From JAQUOT01 sp041651575 (GTDB lineage Archaea; Nanobdellota; Nanobdellia; SCGC-AAA011-G17; JAFCDX01), in assembly GCA_041651575.1 (NCBI GenBank), contig JBAZJB010000001.1, positions 682,001 through 746,000 of the forward strand: DNA of 64,000 bases, in the 5' to 3' direction. Shown one piece after another: positions 34,307 to 42,710 of this stretch. The notes under the pieces are model-generated. The model saw nothing but the letters and a program-made list of their open reading frames with translations, was not told the DNA's origin and did no database searches. Both the position numbers and the translations under genes were made by a program. How positions within the stretch are numbered: the first letter of the stretch is position 1; each line of letters opens with the position of its first letter.

Positions 34307-35115
34307 TTGAAAGACAAATATTATCTGAAAAAATGAGAAAGCAACAAATAGAAGAATTTATTTTCCAATATTTGAATAGAGCTAGTTATTCTCATACAGA
34401 AATTCAAAAAACTCCTTTAGGAGAAAAAATAATTATTTATACATCAAGACCTGGATTGGTTGTTGGAAGAAAAGGTTCAAATATTCAAGATTTAACAAAA
34501 TTATTAAAAAAGAATTTTAATTTAGAAAATCCTCAAATAGAAGTTGCAGAAATAGATAATCCAAGTTTAAATGCATTATCTGTCGCAAAAAGAATAGTAT
34601 CGTCATTCGAAAAATTCGGACCAAAAAGATTCAAATCAATTGGTTACAAAGTTTTAGAAGATATAATTAATGCAGGCGCTCTTGGAGCAGAAATAGTTAT
34701 TTCTGGAAGAGGTCTTCCTAGTGTAAGGGCAAAATCTTGGAGATTTAAAGCAGGTTATTTGAAAAAATCTGGAGATGTTTCAATGAACAAAGTAAACAAA
34801 GCTTATGCTGTTGCTTTGTTAAGATCTGGAGCAATTGGTGTAAAAATTTCAATATTAAAACCAGATGTCCAATTACCTGATAAAGTTACTTTAAAAGAAC
34901 AACCTATAGAAGTTGAAGTAGTTAAAAAAGGAATAAAAGATATTGAAAAAGAAATTAAAGAAAATGTTCAAATCGTTAAAAAATTTGAAAAAGAAATAAA
35001 AGAAGAAGAAATTGAAGAAAAAGAAATTGAAAATGAATTAAAAGAAGTTGAAAAAGAACTTGAGAACGTTGAGAAAAAAGTAAAGAAAGAAGTTAAAAAG
35101 AAAGATAAAAAATGA
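34303..35115 (+). CDS. rps3: Ribosomal protein S3 (uS3)
   Basis: 270 residues. The type II KH domain has RPGLVVGRKGSNIQDLTKLL near 47-66, and the C-terminal domain has GAEIVISGRGLPSVRAKSW near 128. It forms the mRNA entry site of the small subunit. From about residue 205 on, the protein is a Lys/Glu-rich extension with heptad-like spacing, longer than in most archaea. ATGA overlaps at both ends. Confidence 0.96.
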   Translation: MIERQILSEKMRKQQIEEFIFQYLNRASYSHTEIQKTPLGEKIIIYTSRPGLVVGRKGSNIQDLTKLLKKNFNLENPQIEVAEIDNPSLNALSVAKRIVSSFEKFGPKRFKSIGYKVLEDIINAGALGAEIVISGRGLPSVRAKSWRFKAGYLKKSGDVSMNKVNKAYAVALLRSGAIGVKISILKPDVQLPDKVTLKEQPIEVEVVKKGIKDIEKEIKENVQIVKKFEKEIKEEEIEEKEIENELKEVEKELENVEKKVKKEVKKKDKK

Positions 35116-35321
35116 AAACAAAAGAACTTAGAAAATTAGATGAAAAAACTATGAAAGTTAGATTAGAAGAAATAGAAAAAGAATTAATGAAACTTAATGC
35201 TCAAGTAGCTACTGGTACAAGTCCAGAAAATCCAGGTAAAATAAAATCATTAAGAAAAACTATTGCAAAAATATTAACTTTATTAAAAGAAAAAAAATTG
35301 AAGGAGGTTAAGAGTAAGTGA
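35112..35321 (+). CDS. rpl29: Ribosomal protein L29 (uL29)
   Basis: 69 residues, two-helix bundle: KELRKLDEKTMKVRLEEIEK, then KLNAQVATGTSPENPGKIKS and a final basic helix. It lies next to L23 at the tunnel exit. Overlaps S3 by ATGA, and its TGA overlaps the GTG start of aIF1. Confidence 0.94.
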   Translation: MKTKELRKLDEKTMKVRLEEIEKELMKLNAQVATGTSPENPGKIKSLRKTIAKILTLLKEKKLKEVKSK

Positions 35322-35626
35322 GCGAGATTTGTGACAAGTGTGGTTTACCAAAAGATCTTTGCGTATGCGAAGTTTTGGCTAAAGAAAAACAAAAGATAAA
35401 AATCAAAACTGTCGAAAGAAGCTACGGTAAAAAAATGACAATCGTTGAAGGATTAAATAAAAATGATGTAAATATAAAAGAACTAGCTACAAAACTAAAA
35501 TCAAGTTTAGCTTGTGGTGGAACTTTGAAAGATGGAATAATTGAATTACAAGGAAATCATAAAGAAAAAGTAAAACAATGGTTAGTCAAATTTGGTTTTA
35601 ACGCAGATACAATCGAGGTACAATAA
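35318..35626 (+). CDS. sui1: Translation initiation factor aIF1 (SUI1)
   Basis: 102 residues, GTG start overlapping the L29 stop (GTGA) after a GGAGG site at about 35302. An N-terminal Cys cluster CDKCGLPKDLCVC may bind zinc. The SUI1 fold follows: KTVERSYGKKMTIVEGL, LKSSLACGGTLKDGIIELQG, VKQWLVKFGF. It monitors start-codon choice on the small subunit. Its place between L29 and rnp1 is the standard archaeal order. Confidence 0.95.
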   Translation: MSEICDKCGLPKDLCVCEVLAKEKQKIKIKTVERSYGKKMTIVEGLNKNDVNIKELATKLKSSLACGGTLKDGIIELQGNHKEKVKQWLVKFGFNADTIEVQ

Positions 35627-35627
35627 G

Positions 35628-35876
35628 TTGAAAGGAGAATTAATCGGACAAGATATAAAAATCACAAAGGCAAAAAACAAATCGTTAATTAATATCGAAG
35701 GTAAAATAATTGATGAGACAAAAAATACAATTTTGCTTTCAACAAAAAAAGGAGATAAAAAAATAATAAAAGACCAAATCGAATTTGATCTTTTTACAGA
35801 AAACAAAGTCATGAAAATTGACGGAAAGTCAATTGTTTCAAGACCTGAAGACAGGATAAAGAAAAGGACAAAATAA
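35628..35876 (+). CDS. rnp1: RNase P protein component 1 (Rpp29/POP4)
   Basis: 82 residues from the TTG at 35628, which follows a GAGGTA site at 35615-35620. The Sm-like barrel has KGELIGQDIKITKAKNKSL, GKIIDETKNTILLSTKKGD and VMKIDGKSIVSRPEDRIKKR. It binds the specificity domain of RNase P RNA for 5' processing of tRNAs. An upstream in-frame TTG at 35592 lies inside aIF1 and is less likely. S17 follows by TAAAATG. Confidence 0.9.
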   Translation: MKGELIGQDIKITKAKNKSLINIEGKIIDETKNTILLSTKKGDKKIIKDQIEFDLFTENKVMKIDGKSIVSRPEDRIKKRTK

Positions 35877-35877
35877 A

Positions 35878-36213
35878 ATGGCAAAAAAATCAATAGGAAT
35901 TGATGTACAAGCACCAAAAGAAAAGTGCAATGATGTAAATTGTGCTTTCCATGGAACAATTAGTCTAAGGGGAAGACTATTTACTGGTAAAGTTATTAAG
36001 AAAAACGTTAACAAAACCATTACAGTAGAATGGCCTAGAGTATTTTTCCTTAAAAAATATGATAGATACGAAAAGAAAAGAACTAGAATAAAAGCTCATA
36101 ATCCTGATTGTATAAATGCAGATATAGGGGATATTGTAAAAATAGCTGAATGTAGACCTATAGCTAAAGCAAAAAATTTCATAGTTATTGAAAAATCAAA
36201 GGATGAAAAATGA
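35878..36213 (+). CDS. rps17: Ribosomal protein S17 (uS17)
   Basis: 111 residues, archaeal form: KSIGIDVQAPKEKCNDVNC at the start, then GTISLRGRLFTGKVIKKNVN and TITVEWPRVFFLKKYDRYEK, and IGDIVKIAECRPIAKAKNFI. OB fold that binds 16S rRNA helix 11 early in assembly. ATGA overlap with L14. Confidence 0.96.
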   Translation: MAKKSIGIDVQAPKEKCNDVNCAFHGTISLRGRLFTGKVIKKNVNKTITVEWPRVFFLKKYDRYEKKRTRIKAHNPDCINADIGDIVKIAECRPIAKAKNFIVIEKSKDEK

Positions 36214-36611
36214 AAGCATTAAAAGCAAACGTAACAAATGCATTCCAGAAGGAAACAAGGATTCCAACTTGTGATAATTCTGGAGCTAAAGAACTTAGAA
36301 TAATTTCCTTTTATAATAGAAACACTAGTAAAGGAAGAGTTCCAACTGGTGGAGTAGGAGATTTAATTCAGGCTTCGGTATCTAAGGGAAATCCTGAAAT
36401 GAGAAAACAGGTTGTATACGCAGTTATTGTAAGACAAAAAAAAGAATATAGAAGGCCTAATGGAGAACGTGTTAAATTTGAAGATAATGCAGCTGTTGTA
36501 TTAAAAGATGAAAAAGGAAATCCAAAAGGTACCATGTTTAAAGGACCAATTGCTAAGGAGGCAGCAGATAGATGGCCACCAATATCAAAAATGGCTAGTA
36601 TTATATTATAA
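36210..36611 (+). CDS. rpl14: Ribosomal protein L14 (uL14)
   Basis: 133 residues: RIPTCDNSGAKELRIISFY, RVPTGGVGDLIQASVSKGN, RPNGERVKFEDNAAVVLKD, GTMFKGPIAKEAADRWP. It contacts helix 14 of the small subunit and the site where anti-association factors bind. Two bases separate it from L24. Confidence 0.97.
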   Translation: MKALKANVTNAFQKETRIPTCDNSGAKELRIISFYNRNTSKGRVPTGGVGDLIQASVSKGNPEMRKQVVYAVIVRQKKEYRRPNGERVKFEDNAAVVLKDEKGNPKGTMFKGPIAKEAADRWPPISKMASIIL

Positions 36612-36613
36612 AA

Positions 36614-37009
36614 ATGAAACAAGACTTTTCAAAATCATGGAAATCTAGTAAACAGCCTAGAAAGCAGAGAAAATATAGATACAATGCTCCTCTACATATT
36701 AAAGGAAAATTCTTGAATGTTCATTTATCAAAAGATTTAAAGAAAAAATATAATAAAAGATCTATCAGAATTAGAAAAGGAGATACTGTTAAGGTGATGA
36801 AAGGACAATTTAAAAAAGTTACCGGAAAAATTGTTAGCGTAAACTTAGGAAAATGTAAAGTTACAATAGAAAATGTTCAACATATAAGGAGAGATGGAAC
36901 AAAATCTTACTATCCAATATATCCATCAAATCTAATAATTACTAATTTAAATTTAGATGATAAAAAGAGAAAAATAAAGTTAGAACAAAATATGAAGAAG
37001 GAGAAATAA
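36614..37009 (+). CDS. rpl24: Ribosomal protein L24 (uL24)
   Basis: 131 residues. KSSKQPRKQRKYRYNAPLH at the start is typical of archaeal L24, followed by the KOW motif RIRKGDTVKVMKGQFKKVTG and RDGTKSYYPIYPSNLIITNL. Assembly initiator of the large subunit. Its stop is one base before the S4e start. Confidence 0.96.
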   Translation: MKQDFSKSWKSSKQPRKQRKYRYNAPLHIKGKFLNVHLSKDLKKKYNKRSIRIRKGDTVKVMKGQFKKVTGKIVSVNLGKCKVTIENVQHIRRDGTKSYYPIYPSNLIITNLNLDDKKRKIKLEQNMKKEK

Positions 37010-37010
37010 A

Positions 37011-37700
37011 ATGCATCTCAAAAGAATACCCTCACCAAAAAATTGGCCAATATCTAGAAAAGAAAACCAATGGACAGCAAGACCTTTGCCTGGTCCGCAT
37101 GGTTTACATAAATGTATAACTGTTAATATTATACTAAAAGAACTTTTGAAGATAGCAAGTACTACAAAAGAAGTTAAAAAAATATTACAAGATGGAAAGC
37201 TATTTATTAATAAAATAAAAAGAAATGAATATAAATTCCCTGTAGGAATTATGGATATAATTGAAGTTCCTGATTTAAAAATACAGAATATAATTCTTTA
37301 TAATCAAAATGGAGATTTTATTTTAAAAGAAATAAAAGAAACAAAAACAAAATTATGTAAAGTTACTGGAAAAACCATTGTTAAAAATAAAAAAATACAA
37401 CTTCATTTACACGACGGAAGAAATATACTTCTTGATAAGAATGCTTATAGTGTTGGAGATACAGTAATATTTGATTTAGAAAAAGGAGATATTAAAGATA
37501 ATCTAAAATTAGAAAAAGGTTCTGTAATTTATTTAACAGATGGTTCTTATATTGGAAACGTGGGTAAAGTTGAAAAGATAGAACCTGGAACTTTTGATAA
37601 AAAATCAAAAATTATTTTTACAATTGGAACAAAAAAATATGAAACATTAAAAGATTACGCTTTTGTAATAGGAAAAGAAAAACCAGTAATTGATGTATAA
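37011..37700 (+). CDS. rps4e: Ribosomal protein S4e (eS4)
   Basis: 229 residues, archaeal/eukaryotic. HLKRIPSPKNWPISRKENQW start, S4-like RNA-binding segment with TTKEVKKILQDGKLFINKIK, a central domain KVTGKTIVKNKKIQLHLHDG and a KOW part GSYIGNVGKVEKIEPG. Small-subunit protein. TAAAATG junction with L5. Confidence 0.95.
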   Translation: MHLKRIPSPKNWPISRKENQWTARPLPGPHGLHKCITVNIILKELLKIASTTKEVKKILQDGKLFINKIKRNEYKFPVGIMDIIEVPDLKIQNIILYNQNGDFILKEIKETKTKLCKVTGKTIVKNKKIQLHLHDGRNILLDKNAYSVGDTVIFDLEKGDIKDNLKLEKGSVIYLTDGSYIGNVGKVEKIEPGTFDKKSKIIFTIGTKKYETLKDYAFVIGKEKPVIDV

Positions 37701-37701
37701 A

Positions 37702-38223
37702 ATGAAAGACAATATAATGAGAAATATAAGGATAGAGAAAATAACTCTAAATATTGGAGTTGGAGAACCAGGAGAAAAGTTAGAGAAAGCTATAAAATTA
37801 CTTAATTATATTGCTAAAGCTAAACCTATTCAAACAAAAACACAAAAAAGAATTCCAGATTGGGGATTGAGACCTAACTTAGAAGTAGCTTGTAAGGTAA
37901 CTGTAAGAGGAAAAAAAGCTGTAGAATTATTAAGGAATTTATTAAAAGCTGTTGATAATAAAGTTTTAGAAAGGAAATTTGATAAAGAAGGAAATTTTGG
38001 TTTTGGAATTTCAGAATATATTGATATTCCTGGTGTTGATTATAAACCTGAAATTGGTATGTCTGGATTAGAAGTTTCAGTTACTTTAATTAGAGCAGGA
38101 TTTAGAGTTAAAAAAAGAAGAATTCAATCAAGAAAAGTACCTGCAAGTCATAGAATCACAAAAGAAGAAGCAATTAAATTTATGGAAAAAGAATTTGGTT
38201 TAGTAACTGGAGGAGAAAAATGA
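37702..38223 (+). CDS. rpl5: Ribosomal protein L5 (uL5)
   Basis: 173 residues from ATG 37702, one base after the S4e stop; a TTG twelve bases earlier lies inside S4e. Blocks: IEKITLNIGVGEPGEKLEKA, QTKTQKRIPDWGLRPNL, NFGFGISEYIDIPGVDYKPE, RAGFRVKKRRIQSRKVP. It binds 5S rRNA and touches P-site tRNA. Its TGA overlaps the S14 ATG. Confidence 0.96.
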   Translation: MKDNIMRNIRIEKITLNIGVGEPGEKLEKAIKLLNYIAKAKPIQTKTQKRIPDWGLRPNLEVACKVTVRGKKAVELLRNLLKAVDNKVLERKFDKEGNFGFGISEYIDIPGVDYKPEIGMSGLEVSVTLIRAGFRVKKRRIQSRKVPASHRITKEEAIKFMEKEFGLVTGGEK

Positions 38224-38450
38224 GTTATAGTAGCTATGATAAAGCATTAAAACAATTATCAGGAAAACCTGCTAAACATAAGAAGTTCATTAAACATAAT
38301 GCTCCTAAAACAAGAAAATATGGAAAAGCAGTTAGAAAGTGTAAAAGGTGTGGAAGAATTGGAGCACATAATAAAAAATATGGTTTAGATTTTTGTAGAC
38401 AATGTTTCAGGGAGGTAGCTTTATCAATAGGCTTTAAAAAATATAGATAA
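38220..38450 (+). CDS. rps14: Ribosomal protein S14 (uS14), zinc form
   Basis: 76 residues. The C-terminal half is the usual zinc-binding S14: CKRCGRIGAHNKKYGLDFCR then CFREVALSIGFKKYR, so the two CxxC pairs are intact. The N-terminal 25 residues (SYSSYDKALKQLSG) are longer than in many archaeal S14 of about 50-55 residues. Joined to L5 by ATGA and to S8 by TAAAATG. Confidence 0.94.
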   Translation: MSYSSYDKALKQLSGKPAKHKKFIKHNAPKTRKYGKAVRKCKRCGRIGAHNKKYGLDFCRQCFREVALSIGFKKYR

Positions 38451-38451
38451 A

Positions 38452-38844
38452 ATGGCAAATAACGATACTTTGGCAAATGTATTTTCACATATGTTGAATT
38501 GTGAAAAAGGTGGAAAAGCAACATGTAAAACTAGACCTGTATCAAAAGTAATGAAGTTGGTTTTACAAATATTAAAAGATCATAATTATATTGGAGATTT
38601 TAAAGTAGTAAATGAGGCGCGTGGAGGAGAATTAGAAATAAATTTGATAGGACAGATTAATAATTGTAAGGTTATAAAACCAAGATTTTCAGTTAATTTA
38701 GCAGAATATGAAAAATTTGAAAAAAGATTTTTACCTGCTAAAGATTTTGGTATTTTAATTATGTCTACTTCACAAGGTTTGATGACAAATAAACAAGCTA
38801 AAGAGAAAGGTATTGGGGGAAAATTAATAGCATATTGTTACTAA
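38452..38844 (+). CDS. rps8: Ribosomal protein S8 (uS8)
   Basis: 130 residues: NDTLANVFSHMLNCEKGGKA, VSKVMKLVLQILKDHNYIGD, VIKPRFSVNLAEYEKFEKRF, ILIMSTSQGLMTNKQAKEKG. Central-domain protein of the small subunit. The CEKGGKATC pair of Cys near 17-25 is less usual but probably not functional. TAAAATG on both sides. Confidence 0.96.
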   Translation: MANNDTLANVFSHMLNCEKGGKATCKTRPVSKVMKLVLQILKDHNYIGDFKVVNEARGGELEINLIGQINNCKVIKPRFSVNLAEYEKFEKRFLPAKDFGILIMSTSQGLMTNKQAKEKGIGGKLIAYCY

Positions 38845-38845
38845 A

Positions 38846-39415
38846 ATGAAACAAAAAACTGAAAAGAAACATGTAAGGATAAAATTACCTAATATAGTAA
38901 TACCTGAAGGAGTTTCTGTAGATATATCTAACTTTTTAGTAAAAGTGAATGGTCCAAAAGGAAGTTCAGAGAGAGAATTTATAAATCCTAGATTAAAAAT
39001 GGAAAAACAAGAAAATAAAATTTCAATTAAACCTATTGGTAAAAAAGTAAATAAAAAAGATAAAATGCATCTTAATAGTACTGCTGCTCACATAAAAAAT
39101 ATGTTATTTGGGGTTAAAGAAGGGTATGAATGTCAAGTAAAAATTTGTTCAGGACATTTTCCAATTACTACGATAATTGAAGGAAGAGATATTGTAATTA
39201 AAAACTTTTTAGGAGAAAAAGTTCCAAGAAGAGTAAAATTATTTGATAATATTAATGTAAAATTAACCGGGGATATAATAACTTTAACTGGAAATAATAA
39301 AGAAAGATTAGGATTGATGGGAGCAACATTAGAAAAGTTAACTAATGTTGGTAAGAGAGATAAAACACGTTTCCAAGATGGTTGTTTCATAATTAAGAAA
39401 CCAGGTGAACAATGA
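38846..39415 (+). CDS. rpl6: Ribosomal protein L6 (uL6)
   Basis: 189 residues with two L6 repeats: VSVDISNFLVKVNGPKGSSE in the first, and GRDIVIKNFLGEKVPRRVKL then TLTGNNKERLGLMGATLEKL in the second, ending with RDKTRFQDGCFIIKKPGEQ. It lies near the factor-binding site. ATGA overlap with L32e. Confidence 0.96.
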   Translation: MKQKTEKKHVRIKLPNIVIPEGVSVDISNFLVKVNGPKGSSEREFINPRLKMEKQENKISIKPIGKKVNKKDKMHLNSTAAHIKNMLFGVKEGYECQVKICSGHFPITTIIEGRDIVIKNFLGEKVPRRVKLFDNINVKLTGDIITLTGNNKERLGLMGATLEKLTNVGKRDKTRFQDGCFIIKKPGEQ

Positions 39416-39939
39416 GTAGAGTAAAATTTACAAGAACAGATGAAAATATGAAAGGTTTTACTAGTTGGAGAAAGCCTCGTGGAATGCATAATAAAATTAG
39501 AAGACACAGAAGAGGACACTCAAATATACCTTCAATAGGTTTTGGAAATTCAAATATGTTAAAATTCAAAGTTAAAAATTTAACTCCTATATTGGTGAGT
39601 AGCTTGAAAGATTTGGAGAAAGTTACAAAAGAAAATATTATTGTTATAAGTTCAAACTTGGGTTTAAAGAAAAAAGTAGAACTATTAAATAAAATAAAAG
39701 AAAAAAAGTTGAATATATTAAATTTAAAAAACGTTGATAAATTTATAGAAGATGTTAAAAAAGAATTTGAAGCTAGAAAAAAGATTAAAGAAGAAAAAAT
39801 AACTCAAAAGAAAAAGAAAAAAGAAGAACTTGAGAAAAAAGCTAAGGAAAAATCTGAAACCGAAGTAAAAGAAAAAGAAGAAACAAAGAAAAAAGCTCAA
39901 GAATCAGAATTAAAAGATATGGTAAAGAAGGGAATGTAA
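39412..39939 (+). CDS. rpl32e: Ribosomal protein L32e (eL32) with long Lys/Glu tail
   Basis: 175 residues, about 40 more than common. The core (about 1-115) has the FTSWRKPRGMHNKIRRHRRG block, GFGNSNMLKFKVKNLTPILV and NIIVISSNLGLKKKVELLNK. From about residue 118 to the end the protein is almost all Lys/Glu (for example EEKITQKKKKKEELEKK), a probable solvent-exposed helix. ATGA with L6 and TAAAATG with L19e. Confidence 0.93.
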   Translation: MSRVKFTRTDENMKGFTSWRKPRGMHNKIRRHRRGHSNIPSIGFGNSNMLKFKVKNLTPILVSSLKDLEKVTKENIIVISSNLGLKKKVELLNKIKEKKLNILNLKNVDKFIEDVKKEFEARKKIKEEKITQKKKKKEELEKKAKEKSETEVKEKEETKKKAQESELKDMVKKGM

Positions 39940-39940
39940 A

Positions 39941-40417
39941 ATGAAATTAGGACCAAAGAAAAAATTAGCTATAAGAATGCTTGGAGCAGGTAGAAAGAGA
40001 GTTAAATTTAATGAGGAAAAACTTTCTGAAATAAAAGAAGCTATAACAAGAAGAGATATTCATGCTTTGGTTAAACAAGGAGTTATAATTAAAGAACAAA
40101 AAGATGGTCATTCAAGATCAGGTGCGAGGAAAATTATTCTTCAAAGAAGAAAAGGAAGACGTCAAGGAAAAGGTTCAAGACAAGGATTTAAAACTGCAAG
40201 ATTAACAAGAAAACACGATTGGATTTCAAGAATAAGAGCACAAAGAAAATTCCTTCAAGAATTAAAACAAAAGAAAATAGTAAGTACTCATAATTATAGA
40301 ATCTTAAGAAATAAAGCTAAGGGAGGATTCTTTAGAAGCGTAAGACACATAAAATTATTTATGAACGAATATAATTTAGTTAACAAGAAGAAAAATGAAA
40401 AAACAGAAAAGATTTAA
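39941..40417 (+). CDS. rpl19e: Ribosomal protein L19e (eL19)
   Basis: 158 residues, highly basic. KKKLAIRMLGAGRKRVKF at the start, then DGHSRSGARKIILQRRKG, GRRQGKGSRQGFKTARLTRK and HDWISRIRAQRKFL. Its long helix bridges to the small subunit in archaea and eukaryotes. L18 begins 23 bases inside its 3' end. Confidence 0.95.
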   Translation: MKLGPKKKLAIRMLGAGRKRVKFNEEKLSEIKEAITRRDIHALVKQGVIIKEQKDGHSRSGARKIILQRRKGRRQGKGSRQGFKTARLTRKHDWISRIRAQRKFLQELKQKKIVSTHNYRILRNKAKGGFFRSVRHIKLFMNEYNLVNKKKNEKTEKI

Positions 40418-40937
40418 GGAATACAAGAGAAAATCTGAAAGAAGAACAGATTATAGAACTAGATTAAGATTACTTAGCTCTGGAAAGACAAGATTAGTTA
40501 TAAGAAAAACCCTTAATAATATAATTGTCCAATTTGTTGATTATTCTCCAAAAGGAGATAAAGTTTTAGTTTCATGTAATAGCTGTGAATTAAAAAAATT
40601 AGGATGGAAATCAAATACTGGAAATATTCCTGCAGCTTATTTGACTGGATTATTGGCAGGAGCTGAAGCAAAAAAGAAAAACATTAAAAAAGCAATATTG
40701 GATATTGGTTTATTTAGAGCAGGAGAAAGAATATACGCAGCTTTAAAAGGCGTTGCTGATTCAAAAATAGAAATTCCACATTCAAATGAAATCTATCCAA
40801 GCGAAGACAGAATACAAGGTAAACATATTATAAGTTACTCTCAAAATACAAAAGAGAAATTACAGTTTTCAAAAAACAAACCAGATAAATTAAAAGAGGA
40901 ATTTGAAGACTTAAAAAATAAAATAATGAAGATGTAA
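40395..40937 (+). CDS. rpl18: Ribosomal protein L18 (uL18)
   Basis: 180 residues: FKEYKRKSERRTDYRTRLRL, SSGKTRLVIRKTLNNIIVQ, AAYLTGLLAGAEAKKKNIKK, LDIGLFRAGERIYAALKGVA. It binds 5S rRNA with L5. Start is the ATG 23 bases inside L19e, the only one that keeps the conserved N-terminus. TAAAATG before S5. Confidence 0.95.
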   Translation: MKKQKRFKEYKRKSERRTDYRTRLRLLSSGKTRLVIRKTLNNIIVQFVDYSPKGDKVLVSCNSCELKKLGWKSNTGNIPAAYLTGLLAGAEAKKKNIKKAILDIGLFRAGERIYAALKGVADSKIEIPHSNEIYPSEDRIQGKHIISYSQNTKEKLQFSKNKPDKLKEEFEDLKNKIMKM

Positions 40938-40938
40938 A

Positions 40939-41766
40939 ATGGAAAAAATAACAAGAAAAGCAGCAAGAGAAAAACATCCTGGAGAGGATGTTGCTAAAGT
41001 AGATGGAATGCAGAAAGAATTAGCTGTAGAAGAAAAAGCAGTTCTAGAAGAAAAGGCAATTATAGAAGTTTTAAAAGAAGTAACTGATGTAGCCGCAGAA
41101 GAACGTGGAATAAAAATAGTTGAAAAAGAATGGAAACCAAAAACAGAGATGGGTAGAAAAGTTGCTTCTGGAGAAATAACTAACATTGATGAAATACTAA
41201 ATAGTCCACAACCTTTCTTAGAATCAGAAATAGCAGATAGATTAATTCCAAATTTAACTCACGTTTTAATTTGTATAGGTCAATCCAAAGGTAAATTCGG
41301 TGGTGGAAAAAGAAGTATTTGGAAACAAACTCAGAAAAAAACTAAAGAAGGAAACAAACCTAAATTCTCAACTCTTGTAGTTGTTGGAAATCATAATGGT
41401 TATGTTGGAATAGGATTAGGAAAAGCAAAAGAAACTGTTCCAGCAAGAGAAAAAGCAATCAAAAACGCAAAATTAAATATAATTAAAATAAAATTTGGTT
41501 GTGGTTCTTGGGCTTGTGGATGCGGAGAAAATCATACAATTCCATTCGCTGTTTCTGGTGGATGTGGATCAGTAAGAGTAACATTTAAACCTGCTCCAAA
41601 AGGAACTGGATTAATTGTAGAAAAAGAATTAAGAAATTTATTAGAAATGGCAGGAATTAAAGATGTATATTCCAAGACTTTTGGAACAACAAATACTAAA
41701 TTAAATTTATTAAAAGCTGGATTTGAAGCTTTGAAACAATTAAATAAAATGAAAGTGCAGAAATAA
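40939..41766 (+). CDS. rps5: Ribosomal protein S5 (uS5) with extended N-terminus
   Basis: 275 residues. The S5 core begins near 85: LTHVLICIGQSKGKFGGGKR, then TLVVVGNHNGYVGIGLGKAK, CGCGENHTIPFAVSGGCGSV and TFGTTNTKLNLLKAGFEAL. Residues 1-60 are a charged Glu/Lys/Ala extension (EKAVLEEKAIIEVLKEV), longer than usual. Decoding-centre protein at the mRNA entry. TAAAATG on both sides. Confidence 0.95.
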   Translation: MEKITRKAAREKHPGEDVAKVDGMQKELAVEEKAVLEEKAIIEVLKEVTDVAAEERGIKIVEKEWKPKTEMGRKVASGEITNIDEILNSPQPFLESEIADRLIPNLTHVLICIGQSKGKFGGGKRSIWKQTQKKTKEGNKPKFSTLVVVGNHNGYVGIGLGKAKETVPAREKAIKNAKLNIIKIKFGCGSWACGCGENHTIPFAVSGGCGSVRVTFKPAPKGTGLIVEKELRNLLEMAGIKDVYSKTFGTTNTKLNLLKAGFEALKQLNKMKVQK

Positions 41767-41767
41767 A

Positions 41768-42238
41768 ATGTCAAGAATAGCAATAATTCAAGTGAGAGGA
41801 CCAATTGGCCTAAAAAAACCAGTAAAGGATACTTTAACTATGTTAAATTTACATAGAAAGAATTCTTGTGTTATTATAAAAACAAATCCTTCAAATGTTG
41901 GAATGTTAACTATCGTAAAAGATTATATTACTTGGGGAGAACTTGATAAAGAGACATTAAAAGAATTATTACAAAAAAGAGGAAGAGTAGTTGGAGATAA
42001 ATTATTAACAGAAGATTACTTAAAAGAAAAATTAAAATTAAGTTTTGATGATTTTATAGAAGAATTTATGAAATTAAAAAAAGAATTAAGAGATGTTCCT
42101 GGTTTAAAAAAATATTTTAGATTAACTCCTCCAAGAAAAGGTTTTGAACGTGGTGGAATTAAAATTCCTTTCAGTATGGGCGGAGCTTTAGGTTATAGAG
42201 GAAATAAAATAAATGATTTAATTAAAAGGATGTTATAA
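41768..42238 (+). CDS. rpl30: Ribosomal protein L30 (uL30)
   Basis: 156 residues, the long archaeal/eukaryotic (L7-type) form: RIAIIQVRGPIGLKKPVKDT, LNLHRKNSCVIIKTNPSNVG, VKDYITWGELDKETLKELL, RLTPPRKGFERGGIKIPFSM. Large-subunit protein. TAAAATG junctions with S5 and L15. Confidence 0.95.
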   Translation: MSRIAIIQVRGPIGLKKPVKDTLTMLNLHRKNSCVIIKTNPSNVGMLTIVKDYITWGELDKETLKELLQKRGRVVGDKLLTEDYLKEKLKLSFDDFIEEFMKLKKELRDVPGLKKYFRLTPPRKGFERGGIKIPFSMGGALGYRGNKINDLIKRML

Positions 42239-42239
42239 A

Positions 42240-42710
42240 ATGGTAGTTAGAAAAAGAAAAAAAGATACAAGATTCAGAGGAACTAGAACATGTACTTGGG
42301 GTGGCAAACACAGACATAGAGGATCTGGTAATCGTGGAGGAGTTGGTAAAGCTGGAACTGGAAAAAGAGCTGCTCATAAAAAAATTGCTATTTTAAAATA
42401 TGAAGGTAAGGATTATTATGGTAAACATGGTTTTAGTTCAATTAAAATAAAAAGATCTCAACAAAAATTGGAATCTATTAATATTGAAGACATTGAAAAG
42501 AATTTAGAAAAGTTTGCAAAGAAAGAAGGTTCTATTTATGTTATTGATTTAAATGAATTTGGTTATGAAAAACTGCTTGGTTCTGGAAAAGTAAAAAACA
42601 AATTAAAAATTATTTGTAATGCTTGTTCAGAAAAAGCAAAAGAAAAAATAGAAGCAATGGGTGGTGAAGTAATTGTCCCTAATAGAAACGTTTCTAGCGA
42701 ATCTGCCTGA
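42240..42710 (+). CDS. rpl15: Ribosomal protein L15 (uL15)
   Basis: 156 residues. FRGTRTCTWGGKHRHRGSGN and RGGVGKAGTGKRAAHKKI are the Gly-rich archaeal N-terminal block; FGYEKLLGSGKVKNKLKI and EAMGGEVIVPN form the C-terminal domain. The final 38 bases overlap the predicted TTG start of secY. Confidence 0.94.
   Translation: MVVRKRKKDTRFRGTRTCTWGGKHRHRGSGNRGGVGKAGTGKRAAHKKIAILKYEGKDYYGKHGFSSIKIKRSQQKLESINIEDIEKNLEKFAKKEGSIYVIDLNEFGYEKLLGSGKVKNKLKIICNACSEKAKEKIEAMGGEVIVPNRNVSSESA

Noticed and set aside
35592..35627. Longer RNase P protein start at TTG 35592
   Set aside because: It lies inside aIF1, and the TTG at 35628 follows a GAGGTA site and begins the conserved domain.
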